A stretch of DNA of 64,000 nt from Acidobacteriota bacterium (GCA_020199775.1 JAIVJZ010000006.1:1-64000), one strand, 5' to 3'; positions 1-8,707 are shown, counted from the stretch's first letter. Notes: generated from the letters alone by a model not told the origin. Translations and numbers: made by a program.

Positions 1-56
1 GGGCTTGTCCCTGCCCGTTGCCAACGATGAACAAGGCAACGGGCAGGGACAAGCCC
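1..56. terminator. perfect 22-bp inverted repeat, probable terminator
   Basis: Positions 1-22 are the exact reverse complement of 35-56, with a 12-base loop. It lies 27 bases beyond the cyclophilin stop codon, so it may end that minus-strand transcript. There is no clear T-tract, and a dispersed palindromic repeat is possible. Confidence 0.6.
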
Positions 57-83
57 CGCCCCTACATTTTTATCTGATGGGGT

Positions 84-581
84 CTATTGCCCGCCGCCCG
101 GCTCGATGGTCACTTTCTCCATCACGACATCCGTGCGCGGTTTATCGTTGCGGTCTTTCTCGACCGAGGCGATGGCGTCCACCACTTCCTGCCCTTCGAT
201 GACGCGCCCGAATTTGCTGTAGCTCGGCGGCAGCGGGTAATCGGCGTGCATGATGAAGAACTGCGAGCCGTTCGTGTTCGGCCCCGCGTTCGCCATCGCC
301 ACCGTGCCCTTCGCGTACGCGCCTTTGTAGAGTTCGGACGAGCGGTTGATCTCGTCCGGGAAGCGGCCGCCGGCGGCCGCTTCGCCGCCGCGCCCCGTGC
401 CCGTGGGGTCGCCGCCCTGAATCATGAAGCCGCTGATGACGCGGTGAAAGATCACCCCGTCGTAGTAGCCGCGTTCGGCCAGTTTGATGAAATTATCGGT
501 CGTCTTCGGCGCGTCCGTCTCCAACAACTCGAAGCGGATCGTGCCGTGGTTGGTCTTGATGTTTGCGATGCGGTTTGCCAT
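84..581 (-). CDS. peptidyl-prolyl cis-trans isomerase, cyclophilin type
   Basis: Cyclophilins speed proline cis-trans isomerisation during protein folding. The 165-residue product is a single cyclophilin domain with the family's catalytic motifs: FHRVISGFMIQGGDP near residue 50 (containing the catalytic Arg), MANAGPNTNGSQFFI near residue 95, and FGRVIEG. No signal peptide is visible from the chosen ATG at 581, so it is probably cytoplasmic. The open frame runs upstream to 647, but those 22 residues are outside the conserved domain and would add a basic, non-homologous tail. It appears to be a single-gene unit. Confidence 0.95.
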   Translation of the reverse strand: MANRIANIKTNHGTIRFELLETDAPKTTDNFIKLAERGYYDGVIFHRVISGFMIQGGDPTGTGRGGEAAAGGRFPDEINRSSELYKGAYAKGTVAMANAGPNTNGSQFFIMHADYPLPPSYSKFGRVIEGQEVVDAIASVEKDRNDKPRTDVVMEKVTIEPGGGQ

Positions 582-701
582 AAAATTTGTCCGTAGCCGG
601 TTGCTCGTCGCCAGTTGTTTTCCTCCCGCCCGAGTTGAAGTTTTCATCTGCGCGCTCGCCGCTTGTGAGACACGAACGGCGAACTGACCACTGACAACCG
701 T

Positions 702-1580
702 TCATCCTTTCGTAGTAGTTTCGGTCTTCAAAATAAACTTCTCGATGGCGACGGCGACGCCGTCTTCGTCGTTGCTCTCCGTCACCTGAATCCCCGCCAG
801 TTCGAGCACGCGCGGCTCGGCGTTGGCGACGGCGACGCGCGTGCCCGCGAATTCCAACATCTCCACGTCGTTGTGGTTGTCGCCGACGGCCATCACTTCA
901 GCGGGCGTCAAATTGTGCTCGGCGGCGACCGCCGCCAGCCCCGTGCCCTTCGACACGTCCGGGTGAATCACGTCAACCAGGCCGAAATCAATCGAGGGGT
1001 AGAGCGTCGTCATCAGCTTGGCGCGCGCCCCCAGTTCGGCCGCAAACGCCATGCTCAGGCGTTCGATCCCGGCGAACGTGCCGGAGAAGGTGATGTGGAC
1101 GGGCGCGTGGTCGAGATAGTCTTCGAGCGAGGGGACGTGGAGGATGGCGCGCTCGGCCTCGTCGCCGTGAATGCGGCGCGACCATTCGATGTATTCCGCG
1201 ACGGGGCCGCCCGTGTCGCGCAGGTGATCGTAGACGAGCACGCCCGCGCCCTCCGGGTCGTCGCTGACGAGCGGGTCGGCGCGGTGCGCGCGCCCGAGGC
1301 GCAGGACTTCGCGTGCGGTCTCCAAAGGCAAGAGGCTCGCCGAGACGGTTTCGAGCGTGCGCGCGTGCTTGGTGAGCGCGCCGTTGTGCGCGATGACGGG
1401 CACGTCCAGCCCGAGTTTGAGCGCGAGCGGGCGGGCGTCGCGAAAACGCCGCCCCGTGACGAGCGCGACGCGCACGCCGCGTAAGCGCGCCTCGGCAATC
1501 GCGTGCATGTTGCGCGCCGACAACTCGCCGAGCGAGTTGAGCAGCGTGCCATCGAGATCGAGCGCGAGCAGTTGAATCAT
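702..1580 (-). CDS. HAD-superfamily hydrolase, Cof-type sugar-phosphatase family
   Basis: The 292-residue protein carries the four HAD motifs in order: LDLDGTLLNS at the N-terminus (Asp8 nucleophile, Asp10 acid/base), VTGRR, a conserved Lys in SKGTGLAAV, and the Mg-binding VGDNHNDVEML near residue 235. The cap between motifs II and III is typical of Cof/YbiV phosphatases, which dephosphorylate small sugar or nucleotide phosphates. The substrate cannot be told from sequence. The ATG at 1580 is chosen because it starts two residues before the motif-I strand. The upstream extension would be encoded by intergenic repeat DNA. It is divergent from threonine synthase. Confidence 0.9.
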   Translation of the reverse strand: MIQLLALDLDGTLLNSLGELSARNMHAIAEARLRGVRVALVTGRRFRDARPLALKLGLDVPVIAHNGALTKHARTLETVSASLLPLETAREVLRLGRAHRADPLVSDDPEGAGVLVYDHLRDTGGPVAEYIEWSRRIHGDEAERAILHVPSLEDYLDHAPVHITFSGTFAGIERLSMAFAAELGARAKLMTTLYPSIDFGLVDVIHPDVSKGTGLAAVAAEHNLTPAEVMAVGDNHNDVEMLEFAGTRVAVANAEPRVLELAGIQVTESNDEDGVAVAIEKFILKTETTTKG

Positions 1581-1617
1581 AAAAGCGATGAAAAGTGACG
1601 AGAGACAAGATAGAACA

Positions 1618-1729
1618 GTAAATCGTGAATCGTAAATCGTCAAAAGCCGTAAATCGTGAATCGTCGATTGTTAATAGATAAATCCGGGTCTTTCTATTCA
1701 CGCTTCACGGCTTTTACTGCTTTTACCGC
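1618..1729. repeat. heptanucleotide-repeat element H1 (GTAAATC/GTGAATC type)
   Basis: From 1618 the sequence repeats with a 7-base period (GTAAATC GTGAATC GTAAATC), restarts at about 1648, and is followed from about 1692 by a partly complementary arm (TATTCACGCTTCACGGC). It lies between two divergent gene starts. This is one of only two elements in the window not next to a stop codon. It shares heptamer and loop wording with the element at 43746-43820. Confidence 0.75.
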
Positions 1730-1838
1730 CTGCCGCTGCTGCCGGACGTTTGCTCCACCTGACGGATGTTTGGTGGCTGGCGTATGATGCGGGCGTTTGA
1801 ACGATGCGGGAAAATACCCTGAAAGGACTCGATTTCTC

Positions 1839-3005
1839 ATGAATGTGACACATCTGGAATGCGCCGCGTGCGGCCTCAGCCACGAGGCACGGCAGTTGCA
1901 AAATCTCTGTCGCGAGTGCGGCAAGCCGCTGCTGGTTCGTTACGATCTGGAGCGCGCCGCCGCGCAGTTGACGAAGGAAAGTTTACGGGAGAGGTCGGCT
2001 GATTTATGGCGTTACAGAGAGGTGCTGCCCGTCGCGCACGCAGAAAACATCGTCTCGCTCGGCGAAGGCTGGACGCCGCTGCTCAGAGTCGCGCGGCTGG
2101 GTCGGCAGTTGGGCTTGAGCGAACTCTACATCAAGGACGAGTCGCAGAACCCGACGCAGAGTTTCAAGGCGCGCGGGATGACGGCGGCCGTCTCGATGGC
2201 GAAGGAGTTGGGCGTGCGTAAACTGGCCGTGCCGTCGGCGGGAAACGCGGCGGGTGCGCTCTCGGCCTACGCCGCTCGCGCCGGAATCGAAGCGCACATC
2301 TTCATGCCGCGCGATACGCCGCGCGCCAACGTCGTCGAATGCGAGCAGACGGGCGCGCACGTCCAGTTGATGGACGGGCTCATCACGGACTGCGGCGCGG
2401 AAGTGGGCAGGCGCAAAGAGGCGGAAGGCTGGTTTGACGTTTCGACTTTGAAAGAGCCGTACCGCGTGGAAGGCAAGAAGACGCTCGGCTACGAGTTGGC
2501 CGAACAATTCGACTGGGAGTTGCCCGACGTGATCGTCTACCCGACGGGCGGCGGCACGGGACTCATCGGCATGTGGAAGGCGTTCGAGGAGATGGAGACG
2601 ATGGGGTGGATCGGAAGCAAACGCCCACGGATGGTGACGGTGCAGGCCGCCGGGTGCGCGCCCATCGTGCGCGCCTTCCAAGAGGGGAAGCGTTTCGCGG
2701 ACGAGTTTCCGAACGCCGCGACGACCGCTTCGGGCTTACGCGTGCCGCGCGCCATCGGCGACTTTTTGATGCTCGACGCCCTGCGCGCCTCGGGTGGTAC
2801 GGCCATCAGCGTGACGGACGAGGAGTTGATCGCGGCGACGCGCGAGATCGGCGCGGCCGAAGGTCTCTTCTGCGCGCCGGAGGGCGCGGCGTGCCTGCCC
2901 GCGCTCAAGCGGCTGCTGGCGGCGGGCGAGGTGGAAGCGGGCGAGCGCGTCGTGCTCTTCAACACGGGCGCGGGCGTGAAATATCTGGAGAGTTATTCAC
3001 AGTGA
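1839..3005 (+). CDS. thrC: threonine synthase
   Basis: This PLP enzyme converts O-phosphohomoserine to threonine. The 388-residue protein begins with a zinc-ribbon-like segment (Cys8, Cys11, Cys24, Cys27), as in many bacterial and archaeal long-type threonine synthases. A fold-type-II PLP domain follows. The Schiff-base Lys is in [11 protein letters not shown], the serine/glycine cofactor loop is [10 protein letters not shown], and the phosphate-binding Gly loop is [10 protein letters not shown]. The ATG at 1839 has GAAAGGA 11 bases upstream. The stop codon overlaps the GTG of the next gene, so the two are probably translationally coupled. A threonine synthase-like paralogue of other function is possible but less likely. 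Confidence 0.9.
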   Translation: MNVTHLECAACGLSHEARQLQNLCRECGKPLLVRYDLERAAAQLTKESLRERSADLWRYREVLPVAHAENIVSLGEGWTPLLRVARLGRQLGLSELYIKDESQNPTQSFKARGMTAAVSMAKELGVRKLAVPSAGNAAGALSAYAARAGIEAHIFMPRDTPRANVVECEQTGAHVQLMDGLITDCGAEVGRRKEAEGWFDVSTLKEPYRVEGKKTLGYELAEQFDWELPDVIVYPTGGGTGLIGMWKAFEEMETMGWIGSKRPRMVTVQAAGCAPIVRAFQEGKRFADEFPNAATTASGLRVPRAIGDFLMLDALRASGGTAISVTDEELIAATREIGAAEGLFCAPEGAACLPALKRLLAAGEVEAGERVVLFNTGAGVKYLESYSQ

Positions 3006-3379
3006 GACGACGCACACAAAGGCAAAGCGGGGCGTTTTGGGCGCGTCTAATGTTCTTCGCTTCGGCCTTGAACGTGGCGGGCATCCTGTGTCTGAACGCG
3101 GCGACGCGCGCGCCGGAGTCGGCGGCGGCCGCGTCGCCGGAGTTCGGCTACGCGGGTTGGTCGCGGGGGTGGGCGGCGTTGCTCGATTCGCTCGGATTCA
3201 CTCTGATGATGCCGGGGATATTTTTCGCCTCGTCGGTCTTTCTGGGCGCGCACGTTTTGGCCTGGAACGAGCGGGCGACGCGCTCGGTCTGGTACGCGGC
3301 GGGGTACGGGATCAACTTATTGACGATGTGGAGGGTCGGCGTCGCGTGGCGCGCGGCGCGGGAGACGGGAAGAAAATGA
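3002..3379 (+). CDS. small two-helix membrane protein of unknown function
   Basis: The GTG at 3002 overlaps the threonine synthase stop (GTGA). The 125-residue product has a basic N-terminus, a hydrophobic segment at about residues 12-34 and a long one at about 57-90, consistent with two or three membrane helices. No family was recognised. Its stop (TGA at 3377-3379) overlaps an ATG at 3376 in the frame of the next gene, which supports a three-gene operon. The coupled start and continuous coding bias favour a real gene. Confidence 0.6.
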   Translation: MRRRTQRQSGAFWARLMFFASALNVAGILCLNAATRAPESAAAASPEFGYAGWSRGWAALLDSLGFTLMMPGIFFASSVFLGAHVLAWNERATRSVWYAAGYGINLLTMWRVGVAWRAARETGRK

Positions 3380-3393
3380 TCGGAGAAATTGTG

Positions 3394-4737
3394 ATGAAAC
3401 GGCGTTTGCCCGCGGTGCTGTTCGTGCTTCACGTGACCGTGCTGCTGCTCATAATCTTGTTGGCTTCCTACAGCCTCGCGCGGGCGCAGCAGGGCGCGTC
3501 CACGAAGTTGCAGCCGGACGGCGCGGCGGGTAAGACTCCGGCGGCGACGGCGGCGACCGCCGAAATTGACCGCGCGCGTTTTGACAAGGTGCGCGTCGAA
3601 GGATTCGACGCGCTCTACAATCTCGACTACGAGGGGGCGCGCGCGCGCTTCAGCGAACTCGCGCGCCTGTACCCGGATCACCCGGCCGGGCCGCAATTTC
3701 TCGCGGCGAGCCTGTGGTTGAAGACCTTGAACGAGTCGCGGCGTTTGCAGTCGGGGCTGTACAACAACGAGTCTTTCTACGCGAAGACGGAAGACAAGGT
3801 TGACCCGAAGGTCATCGCGCAGTTCAAAGAGTTGACGCGCACGGCCAAACAGTTGGCCGAGGCGCGGCTGAAGAAGAACCCGAAGGACGCCGAAGCCCTC
3901 TACTTCCTCGGCGCGACGCAAGGACTCAAGGCCGCGTTCGCCGGGGCGGTCGAGCGCAGTTTCGTCTCTGCCCTGCGCAGCGGTTCGGACGCCGTCGACC
4001 GTCACCGCGAGACGATCAAACTCGACCCGAGCTATCACGACGCCGAGTTGACCATCGGCATGCAGGATTACATCGTCGGCGGCCTCGCCCTGCCCTACAA
4101 AATCCTCGCGGGCATGACCGGCACGCGCGGCTCGAAGAAACGCGGCCTCGCCACGCTCGAACGCGTCATGCGCGAAGGCCGCTGGGCGCGAGACGACGCG
4201 CGCGTGATGCTCATCCCGCTCTACAAGCGCGAGAAGCGTTACCGGGACGCGGCCACGCTCGCGGGCGAACTCGCCGCCAAGTATCCGAAGAATTATCTGT
4301 TCAAGTTGGAGTATGCCGGCGCGCTCGTCTCGCAGGCGGCGACGGAGCGCGAGCGCGGCGACGCGGCTTCCGTCTCGAACACGGAGCGCGAAGCCTTCGC
4401 CATCTTCGACGGCCTGCTGCGCGACCGCGCCACGCGCCAACTCGACCTCATCCATTTCCAGTACGGCGAAGCCCTCTTCGTCGCGGGGCAGCTTGAACGC
4501 GCGGCGAAAGAGTTTCTCGCGGCCGCCGCCGTCCCGAACGCGGAAGCGAATCAGGCGACGCTCGCACGCCTGCGCGCCGCGCAGACGCTCGACCTCGCGG
4601 GCAAACGCGCCGACGCGCTCGCGCAGTATAAGCTTGTCGCCGCGCGCCCCAACGTCTACGACTCGCTCGAAGAGGCGCGGCGTGGCCTGCGCGAACCGTA
4701 TCGCAAGTCCGCGCCACGGCAGGCGGAAGATAACTAA
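3394..4737 (+). CDS. secreted or membrane-anchored TPR-like repeat protein
   Basis: The 447-residue product starts with a strong signal peptide or anchor: MKRR, then a run of Leu/Val/Ile to about residue 24, then SLARAQQ. The rest is helical with TPR-like repeats, for example around ALYNLDYEGARARFSELA and EALYFLGATQGL. Regularly spaced Tyr, Ala and Pro positions continue to the C-terminus. TPR domains mediate protein contacts, and no catalytic motif is visible. The ATG at 3394 is preceded by GGAGAA at 6 bases spacing. An in-frame ATG at 3376 overlaps the previous stop but would put charged residues before the signal. It is last in the threonine synthase operon. Confidence 0.8.
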   Translation: MKRRLPAVLFVLHVTVLLLIILLASYSLARAQQGASTKLQPDGAAGKTPAATAATAEIDRARFDKVRVEGFDALYNLDYEGARARFSELARLYPDHPAGPQFLAASLWLKTLNESRRLQSGLYNNESFYAKTEDKVDPKVIAQFKELTRTAKQLAEARLKKNPKDAEALYFLGATQGLKAAFAGAVERSFVSALRSGSDAVDRHRETIKLDPSYHDAELTIGMQDYIVGGLALPYKILAGMTGTRGSKKRGLATLERVMREGRWARDDARVMLIPLYKREKRYRDAATLAGELAAKYPKNYLFKLEYAGALVSQAATERERGDAASVSNTEREAFAIFDGLLRDRATRQLDLIHFQYGEALFVAGQLERAAKEFLAAAAVPNAEANQATLARLRAAQTLDLAGKRADALAQYKLVAARPNVYDSLEEARRGLREPYRKSAPRQAEDN

Positions 4738-4740
4738 AAG

Positions 4741-4870
4741 TGTTCGCCGTCCGTGGCCGCTCGTCAGTTGTTTCGGTTCATGTGTCACCTGCTACCACAG
4801 AGCGCATTGAACGAGCGACGACGGCCACGGACGACGGGCAACGGACAACCAACCACGGACAACGGACAGG
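4741..4870. repeat. heptanucleotide-repeat hairpin H2 (ACGGACA type)
   Basis: It starts 4 bases after the TPR gene stop. The left arm (about 4741-4771, GTCCGTGGCCG) is complementary to the right part (4811-4870), where CGGACGA, CGGGCAA, CGGACAA and CGGACAG units repeat with period 7. It ends 15 bases before the next start codon. Confidence 0.75.
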
Positions 4871-4885
4871 GATTGAGGTGAAGCG

Positions 4886-6163
4886 GTGCAAAAGTATTCG
4901 ACCGGCGGGGCGGGTGAGACGCGGCCGCGGCGTTTGTTGTTGTGTCTCGACGGCGTGCCTTACGAAGTGATCACAGCGGCGAAGGCGCGCGGGCTGTTCG
5001 CGCGCTTCGGCGACCCCGCCGGACTCCTCTCGCCCTTCCCGACGATGACGAACGTCGCGCTCGCGCAGATGCTCGGCGCGAGCCTGCCGCTCGGCTACGA
5101 GAGCCTCTACTTCAACAAGGATTCGCAGGAGTTGTGCGGCGGTATCCGCAAATACATCGGCCGGCGCACGCCCGACAAAGTGCCCTCGTCCTACATGGAC
5201 GAACTCGACTACCAAGAGCCGCTGCCCTTCGAGTTTCTCGTCTACGTCGCGCCCGACGCCGTGTGGCGCGCAGACATGCGCCGCTTCCGCGACAGGTTTC
5301 GCGCCGCGCCTCAGAAGCGCGACTTCTTCGCCTTCCTCAAAGGCACGGACGGTCTGCTCCACATTCGCGGGCCGCAAAAGTTGAACGTCGCCCTCGAATC
5401 GCTCGACCGGATTCTCACGGAGATACAAGACTTCTGCGGCGCGGAGACCGAGATCGTCCTCTTCTCCGACCACGGCATGAACCTCGAAGAGAATCAAAAA
5501 ATCCATTTGCAGACGCACCTGCGCGCGGGCGGCTACGAAGTCAAAGAACGCTTCGAGCCGGGCCGTGGCAAACGCCGTGTCGCCGCGCCCGCCTTCGGTC
5601 TGTGCGGCTACGCCGCCGTCTACTGCGCCGACGAGACCGACCCGGCCGAAGTCGCCGGTGCTTTAACGACGCTCGAAGGCGTTGACTTCAGCATCCACCG
5701 CGAAGGCGAGTCGGCCGTCGTCGTGCACGGCGCGCGCGGCACGGCGCGCATCTCGCGCGAACAGAACGGGCAGGCGCGTTACAGTTACGAACAACTCACG
5801 GGCGATCCGCTGCAACTCGACGCCGTGCAAAGCGCGCTGCGCGACTCAGGCCAACTCGACGCGCGCGGCTTCGCCCCCGACGCCGACTGGTACGCGCTGA
5901 CCGCCGCGCACACCTACCCGGACGCGCTCGCCAACCTCTTCGCCTCGCTCCACGCCCCGCGCGTGCGCCACACGGCCGACGTGCTCGTCAGTTGCCACGA
6001 CGGCTACTACTACGGCATGTCCTTCTTCAGCCGCTTCGTCCGCCTCGCCGCCACCCACGGCAACGCCCTGCGCGCCAGCTCCACGGCCTTCCTCATGAGC
6101 ACGCACCGCCAATTCCCCACCCACGTCCGCGCGAGCGAAGCCAGACCATTTTTACGAGGATGA
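4886..6163 (+). CDS. alkaline-phosphatase-superfamily phosphodiesterase/pyrophosphatase-like protein
   Basis: The 425-residue protein has the metal-site layout of type I phosphodiesterase/nucleotide pyrophosphatases. LLLCLDGVP places a metal-binding Asp at residue 22, FPTMTN places the Thr nucleophile near residues 53-55, and LFSDHGMN near residue 197 gives the paired metal Asp-His. A further CHDGYYYG occurs near residue 370. No signal peptide is seen, so it is probably cytoplasmic. The substrate is unknown. The GTG start at 4886 has GAGGTG 5 bases upstream, and no ATG exists near the conserved N-terminus. The gene stands alone between a heptamer element and the accessory patch. Confidence 0.75.
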   Translation: MQKYSTGGAGETRPRRLLLCLDGVPYEVITAAKARGLFARFGDPAGLLSPFPTMTNVALAQMLGASLPLGYESLYFNKDSQELCGGIRKYIGRRTPDKVPSSYMDELDYQEPLPFEFLVYVAPDAVWRADMRRFRDRFRAAPQKRDFFAFLKGTDGLLHIRGPQKLNVALESLDRILTEIQDFCGAETEIVLFSDHGMNLEENQKIHLQTHLRAGGYEVKERFEPGRGKRRVAAPAFGLCGYAAVYCADETDPAEVAGALTTLEGVDFSIHREGESAVVVHGARGTARISREQNGQARYSYEQLTGDPLQLDAVQSALRDSGQLDARGFAPDADWYALTAAHTYPDALANLFASLHAPRVRHTADVLVSCHDGYYYGMSFFSRFVRLAATHGNALRASSTAFLMSTHRQFPTHVRASEARPFLRG

Positions 6164-6216
6164 GAGAGGGCACGAAGATAAGGTAGGCGGAAATCTGAGA
6201 TGTGAAAAAGGCTTAC

Positions 6217-6456
6217 TTAACTCTGCTCGTATGCCTTTAAGAAATCGTCGCGCGGGATACCGGCCTGCGTGCAGATAGTTCGTAAGATGGAACTCTTCAG
6301 ATGTCCGTGATTGGGCAATGTCAATGGTGTGCGTGTGCCATCCAAATTATCACGCACCATCGCAATATGCTCTCGCTCGCGGACGATGCGAAATCCTAAC
6401 GACTCTAATGCGTTAAGGACGCGCGCCTTCGGAGCATCAACCGGAAACTTACCCAC
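6217..6456 (-). CDS. hicA: HicA-family toxin (YcfA-like mRNA interferase)
   Basis: HicA toxins are small double-stranded-RNA-binding-fold ribonucleases that cut mRNA and are neutralised by HicB. The 79-residue product matches the family in length and layout. ALESLGFRIVREREHIAMV holds the likely catalytic His, and LTLPNHGHLKSSILRTI matches the family core that precedes the C-terminal helix. The GTG start at 6456 shares one base with the stop of the upstream HicB-like gene, giving the order antitoxin then toxin. Base composition is lower in GC than the flanks, as expected for a transferred module. Confidence 0.85.
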   Translation of the reverse strand: MGKFPVDAPKARVLNALESLGFRIVREREHIAMVRDNLDGTRTPLTLPNHGHLKSSILRTICTQAGIPRDDFLKAYEQS

Positions 6457-6680
6457 TACGCGGCGACTCCAGTCTCCGCGACAAATGCTTCCAGCACAGG
6501 CGATTCATCTTCCAACACTTCCGCGCCAAACGTCTCCACATGAAACCGGATGGCCGATTTCACATCTGCCAAAGCCTCTTCGTAAGAATCGCCCGCGCCC
6601 ACGACCACGCCTTTGAGACCAAGCGGGTAAGCCACATAGCCGTCAGCGTGTTTCTCAATTAAAATCTTTAAAGACTTCAT
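6456..6680 (-). CDS. hicB: HicB-family antitoxin
   Basis: The 74-residue protein has the HicB N-terminal fold: KILIEKHADGYVAYPLGLKG, then GDSYEEALADVKSAIRFHVE, which is the usual EA-A--N/D-- helix. No C-terminal DNA-binding helix-turn-helix or ribbon-helix-helix is visible, so it is a short form with the RNase-H-like fold only. The ATG at 6680 is chosen over an upstream in-frame codon because the domain begins there. It overlaps the toxin start by one base. A plausible minus-strand promoter (TTAGAC, 17 bases, TAGTAT) lies upstream at about 6705-6735. Confidence 0.85.
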   Translation of the reverse strand: MKSLKILIEKHADGYVAYPLGLKGVVVGAGDSYEEALADVKSAIRFHVETFGAEVLEDESPVLEAFVAETGVAA

Positions 6681-6778
6681 TCCGTCGCCTCCACAAACGC
6701 ATACTATCACACGGAGCAAGAGCGTCTAACGCCTGACTTGTGCAAGTTACTGGAGAGGCCACAAACGAAGATGATAAG

Positions 6779-7561
6779 ATGCCACAAGATAAGGCATCCA
6801 TGGCAAAGGAACTCACCAAGTCGCAGATCGACCGCTTAGGTGATCGCCTGAAAAAAGGCAAAATCACCGAAGCCGATTTGCGACTTCTCGATTCGTACCG
6901 GCGTTCGTTTACGGCAGCATACGAGATCGTTGTCGGCACTATCCGGCAGGACTTGACTCTCGAACCGACAGGCAGACCGGCCAAGTCAACCACTTCTATC
7001 TCCGATAAGTTGCGCAGAGAAAGCATCCGCTTAACCCAGATTCAAGACATCGCGGGCTGTAGATTAACCGTCGCAGACATCGCGGAGCAAAACTCAGTCG
7101 TTCAATCTCTCACCAATCTCTTTGAACAGGCCACTATCGTTGACCGCCGCGAGCGACCGAGCCACGGTTATCGCGCCGTTCATGTAATTGTGAGCAGTCT
7201 CGACAAGATGATCGAGATACAGGTGAGAACGTCGTTACAACATCTCTGGGCTGAACTCTCGGAAAAATTATCGGATATTGTTGACCCGGCGATTAAATAC
7301 GGCGCGGGTAATGAAAAGGTACGCTCGCTTCTGACAACAACATCCAAATTAGTTATCGGTACGGAAGGGATTGAAACAGGGGTAACAAAAATGAAAACGC
7401 AACTATCCTCGAAGGACCAGTTGAGTGATGTTAATGAACAAGTGATAGCTAACATTGAGGGGTCGCAACGACGTATGAGGCAGAACATATCCGAGATTCT
7501 TCGTGATAGAATCAAGCATGTAGAAGAATTGGCAGGAGAGAATAATGATCTTTCTGATTGA
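6779..7561 (+). CDS. RelA/SpoT-domain nucleotidyltransferase (small alarmone synthetase-like)
   Basis: The protein of about 260 residues has one RelA/SpoT synthetase domain and no HD hydrolase, ACT or TGS domain. Synthetase motifs are present in order: ISDKLRRESIR, IQDIAGCRLTV (Asp and Gly of the catalytic core), PSHGYRAVHV (G-loop Tyr/His) and IEIQVRTSLQHLWAELSEK. This predicts transfer of pyrophosphate from ATP to a GDP/GTP-like or RNA acceptor. Such stand-alone synthetases include housekeeping small alarmone synthetases and toxSAS toxins. A helical C-terminus of about 100 residues follows. GTG 6740 and ATG 6800 (with AAGG upstream) are alternative starts. It overlaps the next gene by 17 bases and looks AT-richer than the neighbours, so a toxin role is possible but not shown. 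Confidence 0.8.
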   Translation: MPQDKASMAKELTKSQIDRLGDRLKKGKITEADLRLLDSYRRSFTAAYEIVVGTIRQDLTLEPTGRPAKSTTSISDKLRRESIRLTQIQDIAGCRLTVADIAEQNSVVQSLTNLFEQATIVDRRERPSHGYRAVHVIVSSLDKMIEIQVRTSLQHLWAELSEKLSDIVDPAIKYGAGNEKVRSLLTTTSKLVIGTEGIETGVTKMKTQLSSKDQLSDVNEQVIANIEGSQRRMRQNISEILRDRIKHVEELAGENNDLSD

Positions 7562-7781
7562 ATACGCCCGCGCTCGCGGAGAAATAGTTACCTTCAAAAA
7601 GTTCGACGACTCAGAGCGTCAAAACGCTGAGGACGCGCGGCTTGAGTTGGAACTCGAACTTAGTCGTCTCGGTACTGAGCGTGAGGTGGTTATATTAGAA
7701 GCAGCCACAGAAGAGGCTTTGCGGCGGACACATCGCCGCTACTTTGAGAATTTATCCGAACTCGTCAATTCGCCTGCGTAA
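7545..7781 (+). CDS. small charged protein coupled to the RelA/SpoT gene, candidate antitoxin or partner
   Basis: The 78-residue product has a short strand-forming N-terminus (MIFLIEYARARGEIV), then a Glu/Arg-rich helix (about residues 20-48) and a second strand-helix unit (REVVILEAATEEALRR). No known antitoxin family is recognised. The start lies inside the 3' end of the RelA/SpoT gene, with a 17-base overlap and AGGAGAG upstream at about 7534, so the two are co-translated. The tight pairing in a low-GC patch beside HicBA is the only reason to suspect an antitoxin. Confidence 0.65.
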   Translation: MIFLIEYARARGEIVTFKKFDDSERQNAEDARLELELELSRLGTEREVVILEAATEEALRRTHRRYFENLSELVNSPA

Positions 7782-7881
7782 CACGCTTCGTCTGTTGTAG
7801 GCACACTCACGCCTCTAACGTCGCTGTCCTGCTGTAGCGCACTTTCCTTGACCTCTCGCGTGTCCTGCGCGTACAAAACAG

Positions 7882-8703
7882 GTGATGAATAATCCAGTTG
7901 AGCCGGGGAGTGCGCCCGCCGTCGAGACGTTTGGACTCGTGCGGCGGTTTGGGGATTTTACGGCGGTGGATGGGGTTAACTTGCGCGTGGGGCGGGGGCA
8001 GTTTTTCGGGTTTTTGGGGCCGAACGGGGCGGGGAAGTCTACGACGATTAAGATGTTGACGGGGCTGCTTGAGCCGACCGGGGGAAGCGTGCGCGTGCTG
8101 GGGCGCGATCTGGCGAAGGAGCCGCTGGAGGTGAAGCGGCGGATCGGGGTCGTGCCGGAGGACTTGAATTTGTTCGAGCGTCTGACGGGCGCGGAGATGT
8201 TGACATTCACGGGACGCATGTACGGCCTCACGCGCGAGGAGACACGGGAGCGTGGGCGCGAGTTGCTGGCGTTGATGGAGTTGGACGGCGAGCCGAGGAA
8301 GCTGGTGGTGGAGTATTCGCACGGGATGAAGAAGAAGCTGTCGCTGGCGTGCGCGTTGATTCACCGGCCGGAGATTCTGTTTCTGGACGAGCCGTTCGAG
8401 GGCGTGGACGCGCTCGCTTCGCGGACGCTGAAGGATTTGTTGTTGAAGTTGACGGCGCGGGGCATCACGGTCTTTCTCACGTCGCACGTGTTGGAGATCG
8501 TCGAACGCCTGTGTACGCACATCGCGATCATCACGCAGGGGCGGCTGGTGGTGGAGGGCGCGCTCGACGAGTTGCGTCGGGGAATCGCGGTCGGGGAGGG
8601 CGACGGCGCGGGCGACAACCCGGTCTCGCTTGAAGATTATTTCATACGCGTCATCGGCGGCGCGCGCCCGGCGGGCGAAGACGTGTTGCCGTGGCTGGCG
8701 TGA
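7882..8703 (+). CDS. ABC transporter ATP-binding protein (ABC-2/DrrA-like)
   Basis: The 273-residue ATPase has Walker A GPNGAGKST near residue 48, a Q-loop-equivalent region, signature YSHGMKKKLSLACAL, Walker B ILFLDEPFEGVD and H-loop LTSHVLEI. The GIVPEDLNLFERLTG-like spacing resembles DrrA/CcmA-type exporters or Na+/drug efflux ATPases. The start is GTG 7882 or the adjacent ATG 7885. No permease lies next to it. The nearest ABC-2-type permease in the window is at 50979-52724, about 42 kb away, and pairing with it is speculative. The gene is followed by a single-arm heptamer repeat and a strong hairpin. Confidence 0.9.
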   Translation: MMNNPVEPGSAPAVETFGLVRRFGDFTAVDGVNLRVGRGQFFGFLGPNGAGKSTTIKMLTGLLEPTGGSVRVLGRDLAKEPLEVKRRIGVVPEDLNLFERLTGAEMLTFTGRMYGLTREETRERGRELLALMELDGEPRKLVVEYSHGMKKKLSLACALIHRPEILFLDEPFEGVDALASRTLKDLLLKLTARGITVFLTSHVLEIVERLCTHIAIITQGRLVVEGALDELRRGIAVGEGDGAGDNPVSLEDYFIRVIGGARPAGEDVLPWLA

Positions 8704-8707
8704 GCGG

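Noticed and set aside
3148..4788. Long minus-strand open frame of more than 500 codons opposite the TPR gene; similar ones at 12348-14306, 18751-20673, 9457-10563 (+) and 12545-13666 (+)
   Set aside because: They are antisense or out-of-frame shadows typical of GC-rich DNA. Their translations are Arg/Ala-rich without domains, and they cover genes with clear family motifs.
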